NCBI GenBank assembly: GCA_963662155.1
Contig: OY759261.1
Span: 67,559,149 to 67,623,148, forward strand
Source: Lamellibrachia columna
Taxonomy: Eukaryota; Annelida; Polychaeta; Sabellida; Siboglinidae
Direction of reading: 5' to 3'
DNA: 64,000 nt
This document shows positions 11,778 through 57,500 of this stretch, piece after piece; position 1 is the first letter of the stretch, and each line of letters begins with the position of its first letter. Under the pieces are notes generated by a model. The model did no database searches. It saw only the letters and a list, made by a program, of their open reading frames with translations, and was not told the origin of the DNA. The position numbers and the translations under genes were made by a program.

Positions 11778-14700
11778 CTCTCAAGAACCGCGTTTGTATT
11801 CTCCGAATATTTATTGGTCCTATTCGGCGGACTGATTCGGAGAATACAACCGGGTTTCTTTGTAGGTAAATGACAAATGCAACTATCCAAGAAACCGGAC
11901 ATACAGTCATCGAAGAAGGTGTTGTTATTTCAGACGTTTATCTTAAAACAATATCGCCGTTATCATCACGAATCGTCATGAGTCATCATCATCAGTGCAA
12001 ACAACGACATCATCATGATATTGACCATACTTTACATAATCATTGACAATAATATAATAATAATAATAATACAAGACCGACAACAAGAGAATGTTAACCC
12101 ATTTTTTTCTGCGTTGCCGTTGGCGTTGTAACTATAAACCTCAATGGAACATTGCGATTGAAACAATGTTTTATCTTCCTGCGCTGACACTACTTGGGAG
12201 ATTGCCAGGGCAGCGAGTTATTTATTTAGCAGAGTTAAGTTGCCAACTTAGTAATTTATTTACGTAACTGTATTGCACTGGTTCAAGTGTTCTTATAGCG
12301 TCGTTTACAACAGGAGCCAAACACGGGCGGCGTGCGTCAAATAGACGCGTCGAGATGGTGCTTATATAAACTCCACGCTACCCAGACAGAACAATCTTCG
12401 GTATGTACTATGAAGCAATTACGTGCAACTCTTTCCCCAGCGGAAACACTTTCACCGAGAGCACACCAACATTTAGCTAAGTGGCGTTACGCTGCACAGT
12501 GTTTATATGCGGAAGAGGAAATGCCGACAAACAAAACCGCCAGGGTCTTAAATATCCGTGAAGCATTCGTCGTGAATGCTGCGACACGACACAGCCCAGC
12601 GCGCAGCACGCCTGCCGACGTGAATAGATTTTCTTGCACCGTAATCAGTAACGTTATCGCGACGGAGCAGCGACCCGTGTCGTTGAGTCGGCAGTACGCT
12701 GGAACGTAAGCAGCAGGACGCGTTACAGGGTAGGAGGTGGGTGATCTTACTTACCGGACAGTTGCGTGTCGTGATCGCTGCATCCCGCCAGCACTGACCG
12801 CTGTAGACGCCGACGCGAGAAAGTTGGAACTGGTGACATCGCAGCCGGTGTAGATACACACGGACAGCCGGGTAGATCTCACTGGCGTCGCTCCACTGAC
12901 GCCACGGTGACGGTACACACCAGAGACTGCCCTATCGACACAACAACACACACGTTTTCGTCAAGTCCACCGTCGATCTGGCCAGCGCGAGCGACACCTG
13001 TCGAGTGCGATTGAGACTTCGCCTGACCGCGGCTAATAGAGCAAGGCGTGGCGCGCTTCAGTGTTCGCGTTGCAACGGCTTCGATAGTAATGTTGTTCGC
13101 TGAGCGCCGCGCACTGTTTTGAGACTTCAGCGGTGACGTCACCGGCGTTGTTTTCTTTTACGGCGCTTACGGTAAGGAAGACTAAGGCCCTGTCATTGGT
13201 CCATGGCGCTCAACACCCACGTGTGAAACCGACCACAATCCAGATTAATCATCAGCACGAAGACGTTCAAGTAACCACGCTTCCGTGAGGAGTGAATTAT
13301 ACATAATCCCTACTGTAATCTACAAATAGTTATCCAGTATAGTCAGTTTTATAGCATCCATCGTCAGTGTCAATTTCTTTCCGTATCGAAAGACACTTGG
13401 GTTTCCAGTTAAGTGAAATCAACGTTTCCTCTGTCGTACCAGCACATTGCAGTACATTTTGTAAAAAGGATAAAGATGTTCCAGCTAATCTCCCGCTAAT
13501 TTCCCGCTAATCTCCCGGGCTCAAGTAGTTAATATCAGTTTTGTGACGCAGGCGAAGAAAAATCCGCCGGCCAAAGCAGCGGCACATCTAAATGAAATGT
13601 GGTTTGAGTGTAATATATAATTTTGGAGAGCATTCTTGTACTGAATAAATACAGTCAAATAACCAGTAAAACGTCAGCGACCGCTTGCGTTGCAACACAA
13701 TGATTACTAAACAAAAAGCCCTAACTTTTAAAAATCAGTTACCATTCATGACAGAAATTGAAGTGTGTGAAATTTGGGAATATTTTGCTTATCGGGTGCA
13801 CAAGAATAATAGATTATGTACGTATATCCAGATATTGGACGGGTGGCAACTGTATTAATTGGCCGACGTTTGATTCCTTTAATGAATTAATTAATTACGC
13901 TGATTGTTGATCGTCTCAAGTAAATATCGCATAAACCGGTCAGATTGTACTTGTGTCTGTTTGATTTTTTACATATGCCATAGAAAATGCTGCACACTGT
14001 GCTATGAAATGATAGAAATCATAATTGTCTAAAGAGCCAAATAAGGATTGCGATGGCCGCCCAAATGTGTTTTAATGAACCACGATTTTTAGTTTTAATG
14101 TGACGGTTATTTTTTTACGGACATCGACCTGTATGTAAACAAAGTATTCGAGTCGAAACATTCAAATTAAGCAGTTAACGGTCAAGTTTGATTGGAACAT
14201 ATATGAGCGGACAAGATGTTGGTATATGTATTGTTTATATTATACATAGATTTAGCAAACAGATACGATCGGAATGGTTATCTTTAATGTTAATATGCTA
14301 TAGTTTACTAACTCGACTTATTCGAGGATACACGCCATGGTCTATAACCAACTAAATTACGTTTATTGCCGCGTTGACTGTAATAACGAGGAACCTCTTT
14401 CTTCTGCTAATGTCAGACTGATGTCTAAGGTATCAACCGTTGACAGCTAGGAAGAGCCCATTCAAAAGTGTCAATATTACAACTCGACAACTCGCGCGGG
14501 CTCTACTAAATATGCTGAGATTCTTGTGTTTTAAGTTCTCGGGAACGTCGTTCCGTAGTATGGCCATGTGTCAACTAAAACAACAGTCCGTAGCACAGGT
14601 AGAACGAGAAGTGACTTCTCCGTTGATCGTATAAAGCGAGTTGATTCGTGTTTCTTCAAAATGTCACTCATATGTACCGGTGTCGACAGTAATTATAGGG

Positions 14701-15254
14701 CAGCTCTAAAGCAGTCGAGTCATTTCGCAAATGTGCTGAATCATTCTGGAGATGTCAAGTTTGCCCTACGATGGAGGACTTCCTTGTAAACCCGATGGAA
14801 AATAACTAGAACACTAACAAAACTAGGGTAATTGTCGACCCGTATCTGTGTTTTGTAATATTTAAATACTCCACCTTGAACACCAAGGTTATGTTCTTGA
14901 CCAAACAAACCTATAGCTACTCGGGACCCCATTCTCACGTGTCCACGTGGAGGGGACACATATTCTCACTAGGTGGCGCTCCAGTTCCTGTTTAACTTGC
15001 TCTACATGTCGCTTGAATTGTGGGCCACTTAGACTTGATGATTAACTCGGGTAACCCCACTTCAGACGTGGCGTCTTTGAGCACTTTGGCCACAGCACAA
15101 AATTCCATTCTATAAAGAGACGATACGCTGTTATTATTATTTAGAAAACTTTTCTTCTCAACCGCGGAAAGTTAGTGAGTTGAGACAGCCCATAATAACG
15201 CGGCTTGATATATCAAGTAAATGGCGGTAATAAAGCGCCGCGTTTCGCGTGAAA
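11778..15254. other. No gene recognised; CpG-rich segment about 12300-13180
   Basis: The segment 12300-13180 is noticeably richer in CG and GCGC than its flanks. It contains a TATATAAA-like string near 12363 and, on the minus strand, a good splice-donor consensus (CCG|GTAAGT, near 12750-12756). It could be a promoter with a first non-coding exon on either strand, but no coding exon can be attached. The rest is AT-rich sequence without a recognisable feature. Confidence 0.35.
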
Positions 15255-15600
15255 CCACCGTTACCACCAACACCGTTACCACCGACACCGTTACCACCTA
15301 CACCGTTACCATCAACACCGTTACCATCAACGCCGTTACCACCAACACCGTTACCACCAACACCGTTACAACCAACACCGCTACCATCAACAACGTTACC
15401 ACCATCACCGCTACCATCAACACCGTTATCACCAACACCGTTACCATCAACACCGTTACCATCAACACCGTTACCACCAACACCGTTACCACCAACACCG
15501 TTACCATCAACACCGTTGCCACCAACACCGTTACCATCAACACCGTTGCCACCAACACCGTTACCACAAACACCGTTACCACCAACACCTTTACAACGAC
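15255..15600. repeat. Tandem array, 15-bp unit (ACCGTTACCACCAAC), about 23 copies
   Basis: Repeats of ACCGTTACCAYCAAC with scattered substitutions. All three plus frames and one minus frame are open for about 100 codons because the unit is 15 bp and stop-free. There is no evidence of coding. Confidence 0.95.
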
Positions 15601-16403
15601 GTGGTACGTTTATAAAAAATAAGTATCAGTTACGTATAAAAGGTAACTGTGATTAACTACACTAATGACAACATTAACACACACAATAGAAGACAATAAG
15701 TTATGGTTACATTGCTATTTAATGCGTGAAACAATTCTTTTATCAGACATGGTAACGGGTTTGATAGATTTTACTCCAGCTTCTAGCATGGTGATTTTCA
15801 TAAAATATCAAATCAAATATTCAGCGTAACCACTTGCTGTACGTGAATCAGCATGCATTAGACTATGCTGACCTATTTTGTTGTGTTATTCAGGCCCAAT
15901 TTGTTTTCGTTCGGTTCCGTGACCCAATTAATAGTCTAAAAGTATATAATCCACAGTTCTGGGTTCAAGACCCACACGGACTAAAAACGGTACGTTTGGT
16001 GTTAAAAGCTGGCTCTCAGCATTGGGAACGGCGTATCTCTTGAGGACGTGAAACGAACCAATGAGGACGACATGCACCCTGGAAGTGATCACCCTCAATA
16101 CCAGCATAGAAAGGTTGGTTTGGCGTAGTGTTGTGAAAAAAAGGCTGAAGATTTGCATGAGACTTCACAAGACCACCAACGTCTGGTAACAACAACACGT
16201 ACACAACACGTACACAGACTAGTCAGCAATGAGAACGTGCCGAGTGCCTTTAAGGAAGTTCACGATGAACCATACTGGCCCAAGTAGGTGCGTTGCCACA
16301 ACAGTGGCGCCACAAGGTGGACCGAAATACAACCAAACAAGGTATTTGGGCGATTTCGCGCCAACGACTAGCCTTCACATAGTGCGGCGTTTAGAAGTTC
16401 GGT

Positions 16404-16418
16404 GGCGCCCTCTGGTGG
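16404..16418 (-). promoter_or_regulatory. CTCF-like motif
   Basis: The minus strand reads CCACCAGAGGGCGCC, agreeing at all 14 core positions with the CTCF consensus CCASYAGRKGGCRS. A near match (CCACCTTGTGGCGCC) lies about 90 bp to the left near 16307-16321. CTCF is present in bilaterians, but a motif match alone does not show binding. Confidence 0.35.
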
Positions 16419-16516
16419 AATTAGGCCAACATATTATGCGGAATGGGTACACTCCGGAACACGGTGGAACGGCGAGTACTTTTCAGTGGATATTCAATAT
16501 GTTGGTGTTGTTGACA

Positions 16517-16604
16517 TGTCTAGATAGATAATGACATAATGCAGTGTTCAGTGATTACCAGGTGGTGTTGTCGCCTACTGGTAATCATTGGTTGAATCTA
16601 GACA
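16517..16604. repeat. Nested inverted repeats (stem-loop candidate)
   Basis: Outer arms TGTCTAGAT (16517-16525) and ATCTAGACA (16596-16604) enclose inner arms TGATTACCAG (16552-16561) and CTGGTAATCA (16578-16587). All arms are perfectly complementary. It may be a miniature inverted-repeat element or a structured RNA; no choice is possible from this alone. Confidence 0.65.
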
Positions 16605-17092
16605 ACACTAATATGTCCTGTCTGTAATCTTATAATTCTGTACGACAGTAAAGTGGTTTAAGAAATTAACTATTATGAATATTCGGCTAACTTGCAATTT
16701 CGTAGGCTGCGACAGTGATGTACGTAGTGGCCCTGGGCAGGGGTGCACCCACACCCGGGCGCCGGGTGCGTCAAATCGACGGTCAACTTACCCATCAAGC
16801 GGTTAACTTCATATTAAAAATCTGCGATTCTACTCTCGTATAATCTTGGCGGCGTATATATATATATATATATAGTAATTAGCATGGTATTTTTATTAGA
16901 TACGTTGAATGGAGAATATAAGTTCAGAGAAGGGAACGATGATGGAAAAGAATATAAGGTGAACTAGCACGAGACGAAGGTCTCTCGGCTGAACAGGACA
17001 TCATACGTGTCATAAACACCACTCTGGACCGACTGCAGCAGGAAATGGTTAAGAGGTTCACTCGTCTCAAGGAACTGAATGCCAAATTTGGC

Positions 17093-17188
17093 ATATCATT
17101 GTCGATGGTAGCACGTATATCATTGTCGATGATAGCACATATATCATTGTCGATGGTTGCACGTATATCATTGTCGATGGTAGCACGT
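17093..17188. repeat. Tandem array, 24-bp unit, 4 copies
   Basis: Unit ATATCATTGTCGATGGTAGC plus ACGT, with variants GATAGCACAT and GGTTGCACGT. Confidence 0.9.
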
Positions 17189-17356
17189 ATATAATTTTTT
17201 TTAAAGACGTCGCATCGTCAACATCTACATCTAGGCTATAAGGCAACTGGAATCGCCTTTGGGAAAGGTAACATGTTCCATCGTTAAAGTCACCGCAGAG
17301 CGGTAGCACGTCATTACGGCATTCCCGGAAGAATAGTTAATTAGTTAGTTAGTGCA

Positions 17357-17369
17357 CACACGCACGCAT

Positions 17370-17403
<34 letters not shown>
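17357..17403. repeat. (CGCA)n microsatellite
   Basis: Tetranucleotide CGCA/CACG run, interrupted once near its left edge. Confidence 0.9.
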
Positions 17404-17405
<2 letters not shown>

Positions 17406-17720
17406 ACAAACATACATATATAAACCAACGTCTGTATGTTGATATTTGGATGTCCTAGATGGTTGCTGATGTGCTTACGTAATCCACGTAGTTACCTTAC
17501 CTACGCCCTCTGCGCCACCTGCGCCACTTACGCCACCTGCGCCAACGTGGTCACTTACTTTTGAGAGAAGCGTCTACATTTACCAAGTCTTCCGCGGCAA
17601 TAAAACAACTACATGTAAATAACGTATTTCAGTTTTATTCTGCATGCTTGCACACAAATTCGACAACGCACTAGTAACTGACAACCTAACAATCATGAGT
17701 TGCGTAATACTAAACGTACA

Positions 17721-17826
17721 CCGGACGGACGGACGGACGGACGGACGGACGGACGGACGGACGGACGGACGGACGGACGGACGGACGGACGGACGGACGG
17801 ACGGACGGACGGACGGACGGACGGAC
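17721..17826. repeat. (GGAC)n microsatellite
   Basis: About 26 uninterrupted GGAC units, followed by imperfect GGACNCGG and GACAGACA stretches to about 17870. It yields spurious frames repeating RTDG on one strand and SVRP on the other. Confidence 0.97.
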
Positions 17827-18023
17827 TCGGACACTCGCGGACGCGGTCGGACGCGGACGGACAGACAGACAGTCAGACATACAGTCACAAAGTACTTCAT
17901 AGCATAGATGCTATTGGAAACAAACATGTTCGTTATATTTCCTAGAATAACGTATCGTGATAAAATGGGTACATGCATTTGACCCTGTTTGCAGTCGGAG
18001 AGCCCCGCCCGTTCTATCCGTAG

Positions 18024-18194
18024 TGAACTCAATGCCAACTGGCTCGCACAGTTGCGCGCAGACGCAGTCCACCTCAACCACCCTCAAAAGGATGTACGAA
18101 TGTTCCGATGTTGCCAATTCCGTCAACATCTACAGCCTCAATATGTCTGGTACACACCTGTGTGAGGTTGTCGTCAGGGCAACGAAGGTATCAC
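18024..18194 (+). pseudogene. Paralogous copy: FTP-domain C-terminal exon
   Basis: Translates to a segment with SHSCAQTQ, YECSDVANSVNIYSL and THLCEVVV. The last block is the LCEVxV strand that closes fucolectin/FTP domains and is identical to the LCEVVV of the intact gene. The acceptor may be ATCCGTAG at 18023, giving the 2-nt overhang seen in the homologous exon, or TTTGCAG at 17994 with a different phase. The donor is GTAAGT at 18195, after a 1-nt overhang. Confidence 0.65.
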
Positions 18195-18586
18195 GTAAGT
18201 GGAGGCGAAATACAAATGCACATTCGGAAAGATTAAGAGACAAAGATGATAATCGAATGTAACATTCGAATCGGACGACGATATTACCGTTTTTCAATGC
18301 AACGCGCACATTTGTATTTTGAATCTTCTGAAAACCAAATTTGTTAATATACACTCTTTTGTTAACTTGATAGAAAATTACTTTGCAGTGCTATAATTGT
18401 TCCTCAAACATGTCTTTATTAATCGCTGTTTTAAATACTTTAATCACCGTTGCCTTCTCCCATGACTTTTATTGGGAGAACATATCGCCGTCGCCATGTA
18501 GGCGTACATTTTTTTGCACACGTGCGTTCTGGAACTTGTAGTCGGAGAAAACAATGCTGTAAGTTTGTGTTAAATCTTGTATTCAG

Positions 18587-18707
18587 TGGCGAAGGGACTA
18601 TTGGTGGGCAAGTCGAGTCGAGGGGGGACACGTGCTTCGTCGACGAAGAAAGTGTCGGTTTCTACTGGTGTAAATGCCCCCCTGTCGTACTGTCAAACAG
18701 TGCAAGG
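18587..18707 (+). pseudogene. Paralogous copy: EGF-like exon with frame break
   Basis: After the acceptor ATTCAG the expected frame gives AKGLL, matching ARGLL of the intact gene, but the conserved cysteines appear only in another frame (DTCFVDEESVGFYWCKCP; compare CVVDLDTNKYYRCT). The change falls at or near the GGGGGG run at about 18622-18627, a typical place for an indel or base-calling error. A GTAGGT donor follows at 18708. Confidence 0.5.
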
Positions 18708-19404
18708 GTAGGTTCCCTGCTTCGTTCTTAATGATTGTATTATCTAAATATAATCGTTCTGGCGTACGTTTGTAAGTTTGTATGTTTGCTTAGGTTTTCC
18801 TCCTAGACGGATTGCATCTCGGGCACCAAACTTTCAAGGATTAACTTAAGACCCCATGAATGTTTTTGAAATACCCCGTATATCAAAGGTTTAATGTTCA
18901 ACCATTTGAACAGAATTATGGAATGCATCTTCTTCGACAAAACTCTTGAAGCCCCCGAGGACGATATAAATATGTCTGAGAATTCGCTAGTCAATGTATC
19001 TGGAAAATTTGTTGATATATTTATTTGATATAGAATAGTAAGATGTGTGACTGAAGACAAATAACAATTTTAGGATCAAGTAACTACAGCAGCCTGTATA
19101 TTCATCGACATTGTCTGCTAATAACCACACAGAAACAGAGAAACATGAACATTCCTACGTCGTCTTAGGTTAAAAGGTATGAATGATGTTCTTAGCGACA
19201 CGGACATCTGCTGCAACTACACAGTTTCAATCGACTGGAATGGAAGAGAAAGCATATGTTCTTCCTAAAAGTTCTCTTTATAAAGGGGTGAGGCATAATC
19301 TCTCTATCATGTACACAAGATAAACACAAAACATTTCTGACAGACGACTCTTGCTTGGAGAAGAAGACGTGGTGTGACATTTAGTTGTCAACCATTGTTT
19401 GCAG

Positions 19405-19731
19405 TTTTCCCAAGGATGACGCCGCCGCAGACCAGGCTGCAGTCCAGCACGAGTTGGCAGCAGAGGATTTGACCGACGAAGACACATCCGACACAGGTGA
19501 AGAGGACAGCGACGAGATGGAATGTCTACAGTCTAGACATCCCACGGCTGAAAAGACGAGTCTGGGAGTAAGACTCGGAGAGACTCGGACACGGACACAG
19601 AAGAGAGAAGCTCCGAAGAAACGGCTTCAGTGAAAGCTGTGAAAACGCGCAAAAAAAGAGCCAAAGGCCTTCAGACGGTAATGGCTGGCGTCGAGAATGA
19701 CAATTGCGAGGGATCAGTCGCAAGTGGTTGA
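19405..19731 (+). pseudogene. Paralogous copy: cytoplasmic-tail exon with frame break
   Basis: The acceptor TTGTTTGCAG leads into an acidic frame (DLTDEDTSDTGEEDSDEMEC). From about 19560 the homologous reading is in the next frame (TRKKRAKG, then ENDNCEGSVASG-stop at 19729-19731). The acidic frame itself ends at 19633. One indel near 19550-19560 would join them. It lacks the 12-residue repeats of the intact gene's tail. Confidence 0.55.
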
Positions 19732-19782
19732 CTATGCTTAGGGCGAGTTTGGCATCTTTGTTACACTGTGTGACCACCATGA

Positions 19783-19788
19783 AATAAA
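19783..19788 (+). terminator. Polyadenylation signal AATAAA
   Basis: Canonical AATAAA 52 nt after the terminal stop codon of the paralogous fragment, with a GTTG/TGT-rich stretch shortly downstream. Confidence 0.5.
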
Positions 19789-19825
19789 GTTGACGTTGTC
19801 CCACGAAGTTACATACGCATACATA

Positions 19826-19873
<48 letters not shown>

Positions 19874-19893
19874 CGAACGCACGTACGCACGCA
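19826..19893. repeat. (ACGC)n microsatellite
   Basis: About 16 ACGC units with two ACGAACGC/ACGTACGC interruptions. Confidence 0.95.
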
Positions 19894-20864
19894 CATCTGT
19901 CTACGTACACGCATTTTAAAGATTGGATACATCTAACCACGTATGTAAGCTACTCGGCTAGCGCACGCGTGGACATGCAATGGAAACATAGCTGACACTA
20001 TCCAGGAAGGTTTTACAATACCACCTTGAACACTATGGAATGACGAATGCACAACCTTGCGAAATTGTTTAAAATATTACCCTTATGAAACGTTTAATCG
20101 GATGTCAGCACTTAACATTAAAAGAAGTTATTGAAAGACACAAGTCTAGCGGCAGGCAAAGAATACAACGCATTAATATCTAAATAACTGGCTTGAAAGA
20201 CCAGCCAATGATATTCAGCTGCTAACAGCGGCAAATGACAGAATTGTGCGACGGGCCATGGTCGCCATCGTCACCAGACATAGGAGACGAATAAGAAGAC
20301 CACGAAGAAGATAAAGTATCTGCTTTGGATTTCTGTTTTTTTATGAAATAACATCTTTTACAGCATTATGACGTAATTGTTGCTAAGCGTCGCGCGTTGA
20401 AATGCTGCATAACGCGCGCACATTATTTCCCGGAGAAGCCGAATCGTCTTCAGCCAATGTATAACTGAGTTTCAGAAAGGTAAAGTGCTTCAGTCAATAA
20501 TTATATTAGGTTCTGGCCTGGTTAAAAAGTATGAAGGAAATCGTTATTAGTTGTCAATAATCCACCGAATGGCCTGCGTGCGTTATGTTGTATGTACAGT
20601 GTATTTATAATTGAATGTGTTGAATTATGTCATGCACTTTGCAATTTTTCCTTACATTTTCAAATATAATTATTGTGTGTTCATAAATGCATTTTTATGA
20701 TAATTGTCTTGCCATTTCGAAAAAATACAACAACAACAATAATAAGAATAATAATGAAAAACAACACAATATAACACGATAATAATACTGATAAGCAATT
20801 ATCCCGTTGTATAATAAAACAAATTTGAAAGAAAAGACCCTTCCGTTACAGAGACAGTCTGCAA
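19894..20864. other. Intergenic/5' region of the receptor gene
   Basis: No clear gene. About 20170-20312 gives a degenerate frame (LLTAANDRIVRRAMVAIVT) loosely like a retrotransposon C-terminus. A TATAATAAA string at 20810-20818 lies about 50 bp before the receptor start codon. TTCCGTTACAG at about 20839-20849 could be a splice acceptor instead, implying a further upstream 5' UTR exon. The two readings cannot be separated here. Confidence 0.35.
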
Positions 20865-54149
<33,285 letters not shown>

Positions 54150-54548
54150 CCAATGTCAAGATGTGTTTGATGTAATCCGTCGCAATGTATTCCTACGCAA
54201 TGCACAGTGGGATAAAATTGAGATCGTCCAGCGATGCACGACCGCGTATGTCATGAATCGTTACCACAATATTTATAATGTGGACGTCACGTTGCAAAAT
54301 ATTTGGTTGACCAGATTTCAAGTAATGTGAGAGATAAGGAATCTCTTCGTTCTGTCAGTGCCCGAGTGTCAGCAGACAACGATTTACATTCATTTTTTTC
54401 TGAGAACCACACGGCCTTGTAACATCCTTCTATAACACATTGTGACCACGTACCGTGACTTGTACAGTTACACATACGTTTAACCCGCATTTAACATAAC
54501 ACGTACGACTAAACATTCCCAAAACATATACAAATACGAAAATGGTGA
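54150..54548. other. 3' flank of the receptor gene
   Basis: Presumed 3' UTR and intergenic sequence. No AATAAA was found before the SINE, so the polyadenylation site is not placed. Confidence 0.4.
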
Positions 54549-57500
54549 TATAAAGGCACGATCTTACACAGCGCAGTATCCAGTCCTTAGGATCGTTCAA
54601 AGAGCTTTACACGCAACCCCCTGGCAGACATGTTCATTCCAACACCAACTTTACACGCACCCCCCTGGCAGACATGTTCATTCCAACACCAACTTTACAC
54701 GCAACCCCCTGGCAGACATGTTCATTCCAACACCAACTTTACACGCACCCCCCCTGGCAGACATGTTCATTCCAACACCAACTTTACACGCACCCCCCTG
54801 GCAGACATGTTCATTCCAACACCAACTTTACACGCACCCCCCCTGGCAGACATGTTCATTCCAACACCAACTTTACACGCACCCCCCCTGGCAGACATGT
54901 TCATTCCAACACCAACTTTACACGCACCCCCCTGGCAGACATGTTCATTCCAACACCAACTTTACACGCAACCCCCTGGCAGACATGTTCATTCCAACAC
55001 CAACTTTACACGTAACCCCCTGGCAGAAATGTTCATTCCAACACCAACTTTACACGTAACCCCCTGGCAGACATGTTCATTCCAACACCAACTTTACACG
55101 CAACCCCCTGGCAGACATGTTCATTCCAACACCAACTTTACACGCAACCCCCTGGCAGACATGTTCATTCCAACACCAACTTTACACGCACCCCCCTGGC
55201 AGACATGTTCATTCCAACACCAACTTTACACGTAACCCCCTGGCAGACATGTTCATTCCAACACCAACTTTACACGTAACCCCCTGGCAGAAATGTTCAT
55301 TCCAACACCAACTTTACACGTAACCCCCTGGCAGACATGTTCATTCCAACACCAACTTTACACGCAACCCCCTGGCAGACATGTTCATTCCAACACCAAC
55401 TTTACACGCAACCCCCTGGCAGACATGTTCATTCCAACACCAACTTTACACGTAACCCCCTGGCAGAAATGTTCATTCCAACACCAACTTTACACGTAAC
55501 CCCCTGGCAGACATGTTCATTCCAACACCAACTTTACACGCAACCCCCTGGCAGACATGTTCATTCCAACACCAACTTTACACGCAACCCCCTGGCAGAC
55601 ATGTTCATTCCAACACCAACTTTACACGCAACCCCCTGGCAGACATGTTCATTCCAACACCAACTTTACACGTAACCCCCTGGCAGAAATGTTCATTCCA
55701 ACACCAACTTTACACGTAACCCCCTGGCAGACATGTTCATTCCAACACCAACTTTACACGCAACCCCCTGGCAGACATGTTCATTCCAACACCAACTTTA
55801 CACGTAACCCCCTGGCGGACATGTTCATTCCAACACCAACTTTACACATAACCCCCTGGCGGACATGTTCATTCCAACACCAACTTTACACGTAACCCCC
55901 TGGCAGACATGTTCATTCCAAAACCAACTTTACACGCAACCCCCTGGCAGACATGTTCATTCCAACACCAACTTTACACATAACCCCCTGGCAGACATGT
56001 TCATTCCAACACCAACTTTACACGCCCCCCTGGCAGAAATGTTCATTCCAACACCAACTTTACACGTAATCCCCTGGCGGACATGTTCATTCCAACACCA
56101 ACTTTACACGCAACCCCCTGGCAGAAATGTTCATTCCAACACCAACTTTACACGTAACCCCCTGGCGGACATGTTCATTCCAACACCAACTTTACACATA
56201 ACCCCCTGGCAGAAATGTTCATTCCAACACCAACTTTACACATAACCACCTGGCGGACATGTTCATTCCAACACCAACTTTACACGTAACCCCCTGGCAG
56301 ACATGTTCATTCCAAAACCAACTTTACACGCAACCCCCTGGCAGACATGTTCATTCCAACACCAACTTTACACATAACCCCCTGGCAGACATGTTCATTC
56401 CAACACCAACTTTACACGCAACCCCCTGGCAGAAGACATGTTCACTCCAACACCAAATTTACACGTAACCCCCTGGCAGACATGTTCATTCCAACATCAA
56501 CTTTACACGCAACCCCCTGGCAGACATGTTCATTCCAACACCAACTTTACACGCAACCCCCTGGCAGACATGTTCATTCCAACACCAACTTTACACGCAA
56601 CCCCCTGGCAGACATGTTCATTCCAACACCAACTTTACACGTAACCCCCTGGCAGACACGTTCATTCCAACACCAAGTTTACACGTAACCCCCCTGGCAG
56701 CAGACATGTTCATTCCAACACCAACTTTACACGTAACCCGCTGGCGGACATGTTCATTCCAACACCAACTTTACACGTAACCCGCTGGCAGACATGTTCA
56801 TTCCAACACCAACTTTACACGTAACCCCTGGCGGACATGTTCATTCCAACACCATCTTTAAACGTAACCCCCTGGCAGACATGTTCATTCCAACACCAAC
56901 TTTACACGCAACCCCCTGGCAGACAGTTCATTCCAACACCAACTTTACACGTAATCCCCTGGCGGACATGTTCATTCCAACACCAACTTTACACGTAATC
57001 CCCTGGCGGACATGTTCATTCCAACACCAACTTTACACGCAACCCCGTGTCAGACATGTTCATTCCAACACCAACTTTACACGTAACCCCCTGCCAGACA
57101 TGTTCATTCCAACACCAACTTTACACGCAACCCCCTGGCAGACATGTTCATTCCTACACCAAATGTACACGTAACCCCCTGGCAGACATGTTCATTCCAA
57201 CACCAGCTTTACACGCAACCCCCTGGCAGACATATTCATTCCAACACCAACTTTACACGCAACCTCCTGGCAGACATGTTCATTCCAACACCAACTTTAC
57301 ACGTAACCCCCTGGCAGACATGTTCATTCCAACACCAACTTTACACGCAACCCCCTGGCAGACATGTTCATTCCAACACCAACTTTACACGTAACCCCCC
57401 TGGCAGCAGACATGTTCATTCCAACACCAACTTTACACGTAACCCCCTGGCAGACATGTTCATTCCAACACCATCTTTAAACGTAACCCCCTGGCAGACA

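Larger units (their letters stand above)
15601..17092. other. No gene recognised
   Basis: Contains a box-B-like GGTTCAAGACC at about 15962, a CTCF-like motif at 16404, a nested inverted repeat at 16517 and a short TA run at 16855-16874. The open frames (for example 16229-16531) have no recognisable domain. Confidence 0.45.
18024..19731 (+). pseudogene. Paralogous fragment of the FTP/EGF receptor gene, probably a pseudogene
   Basis: Three exon-like blocks match the last part of the receptor gene downstream, in the same order and orientation: an FTP C-terminal exon, an EGF-like exon and a cytoplasmic-tail exon ending GVENDNCEGSVASG-stop (compare DVEKDGCESTMNSG-stop). Phases agree: the FTP exon ends in phase 1 and the tail exon starts with a 1-nt overhang, as in the intact gene. 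Two blocks need a frame change within the exon. No equivalent of the transmembrane exon, signal peptide, first EGF exon, FTP N-terminal exon or kringle was found upstream. A polyadenylation signal 52 nt after the stop suggests the 3' end was once functional. Frameshifts could also be assembly errors. The intact copy begins only 1.1 kb downstream, so a tandem duplication is the simplest origin. Confidence 0.65.

Noticed and set aside
12332..12709. Possible FTP N-terminal remnant belonging to the upstream paralogous fragment
   Set aside because: Similarity is limited to ATQT and AKW...LY words and would need at least two frame corrections; I could not support an exon with splice sites and phase.
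15900..15980. tRNA gene suggested by GGTTCAAGACC at about 15962
   Set aside because: A B-box-like word only; no convincing A box or acceptor stem pairing was found at the right distance.
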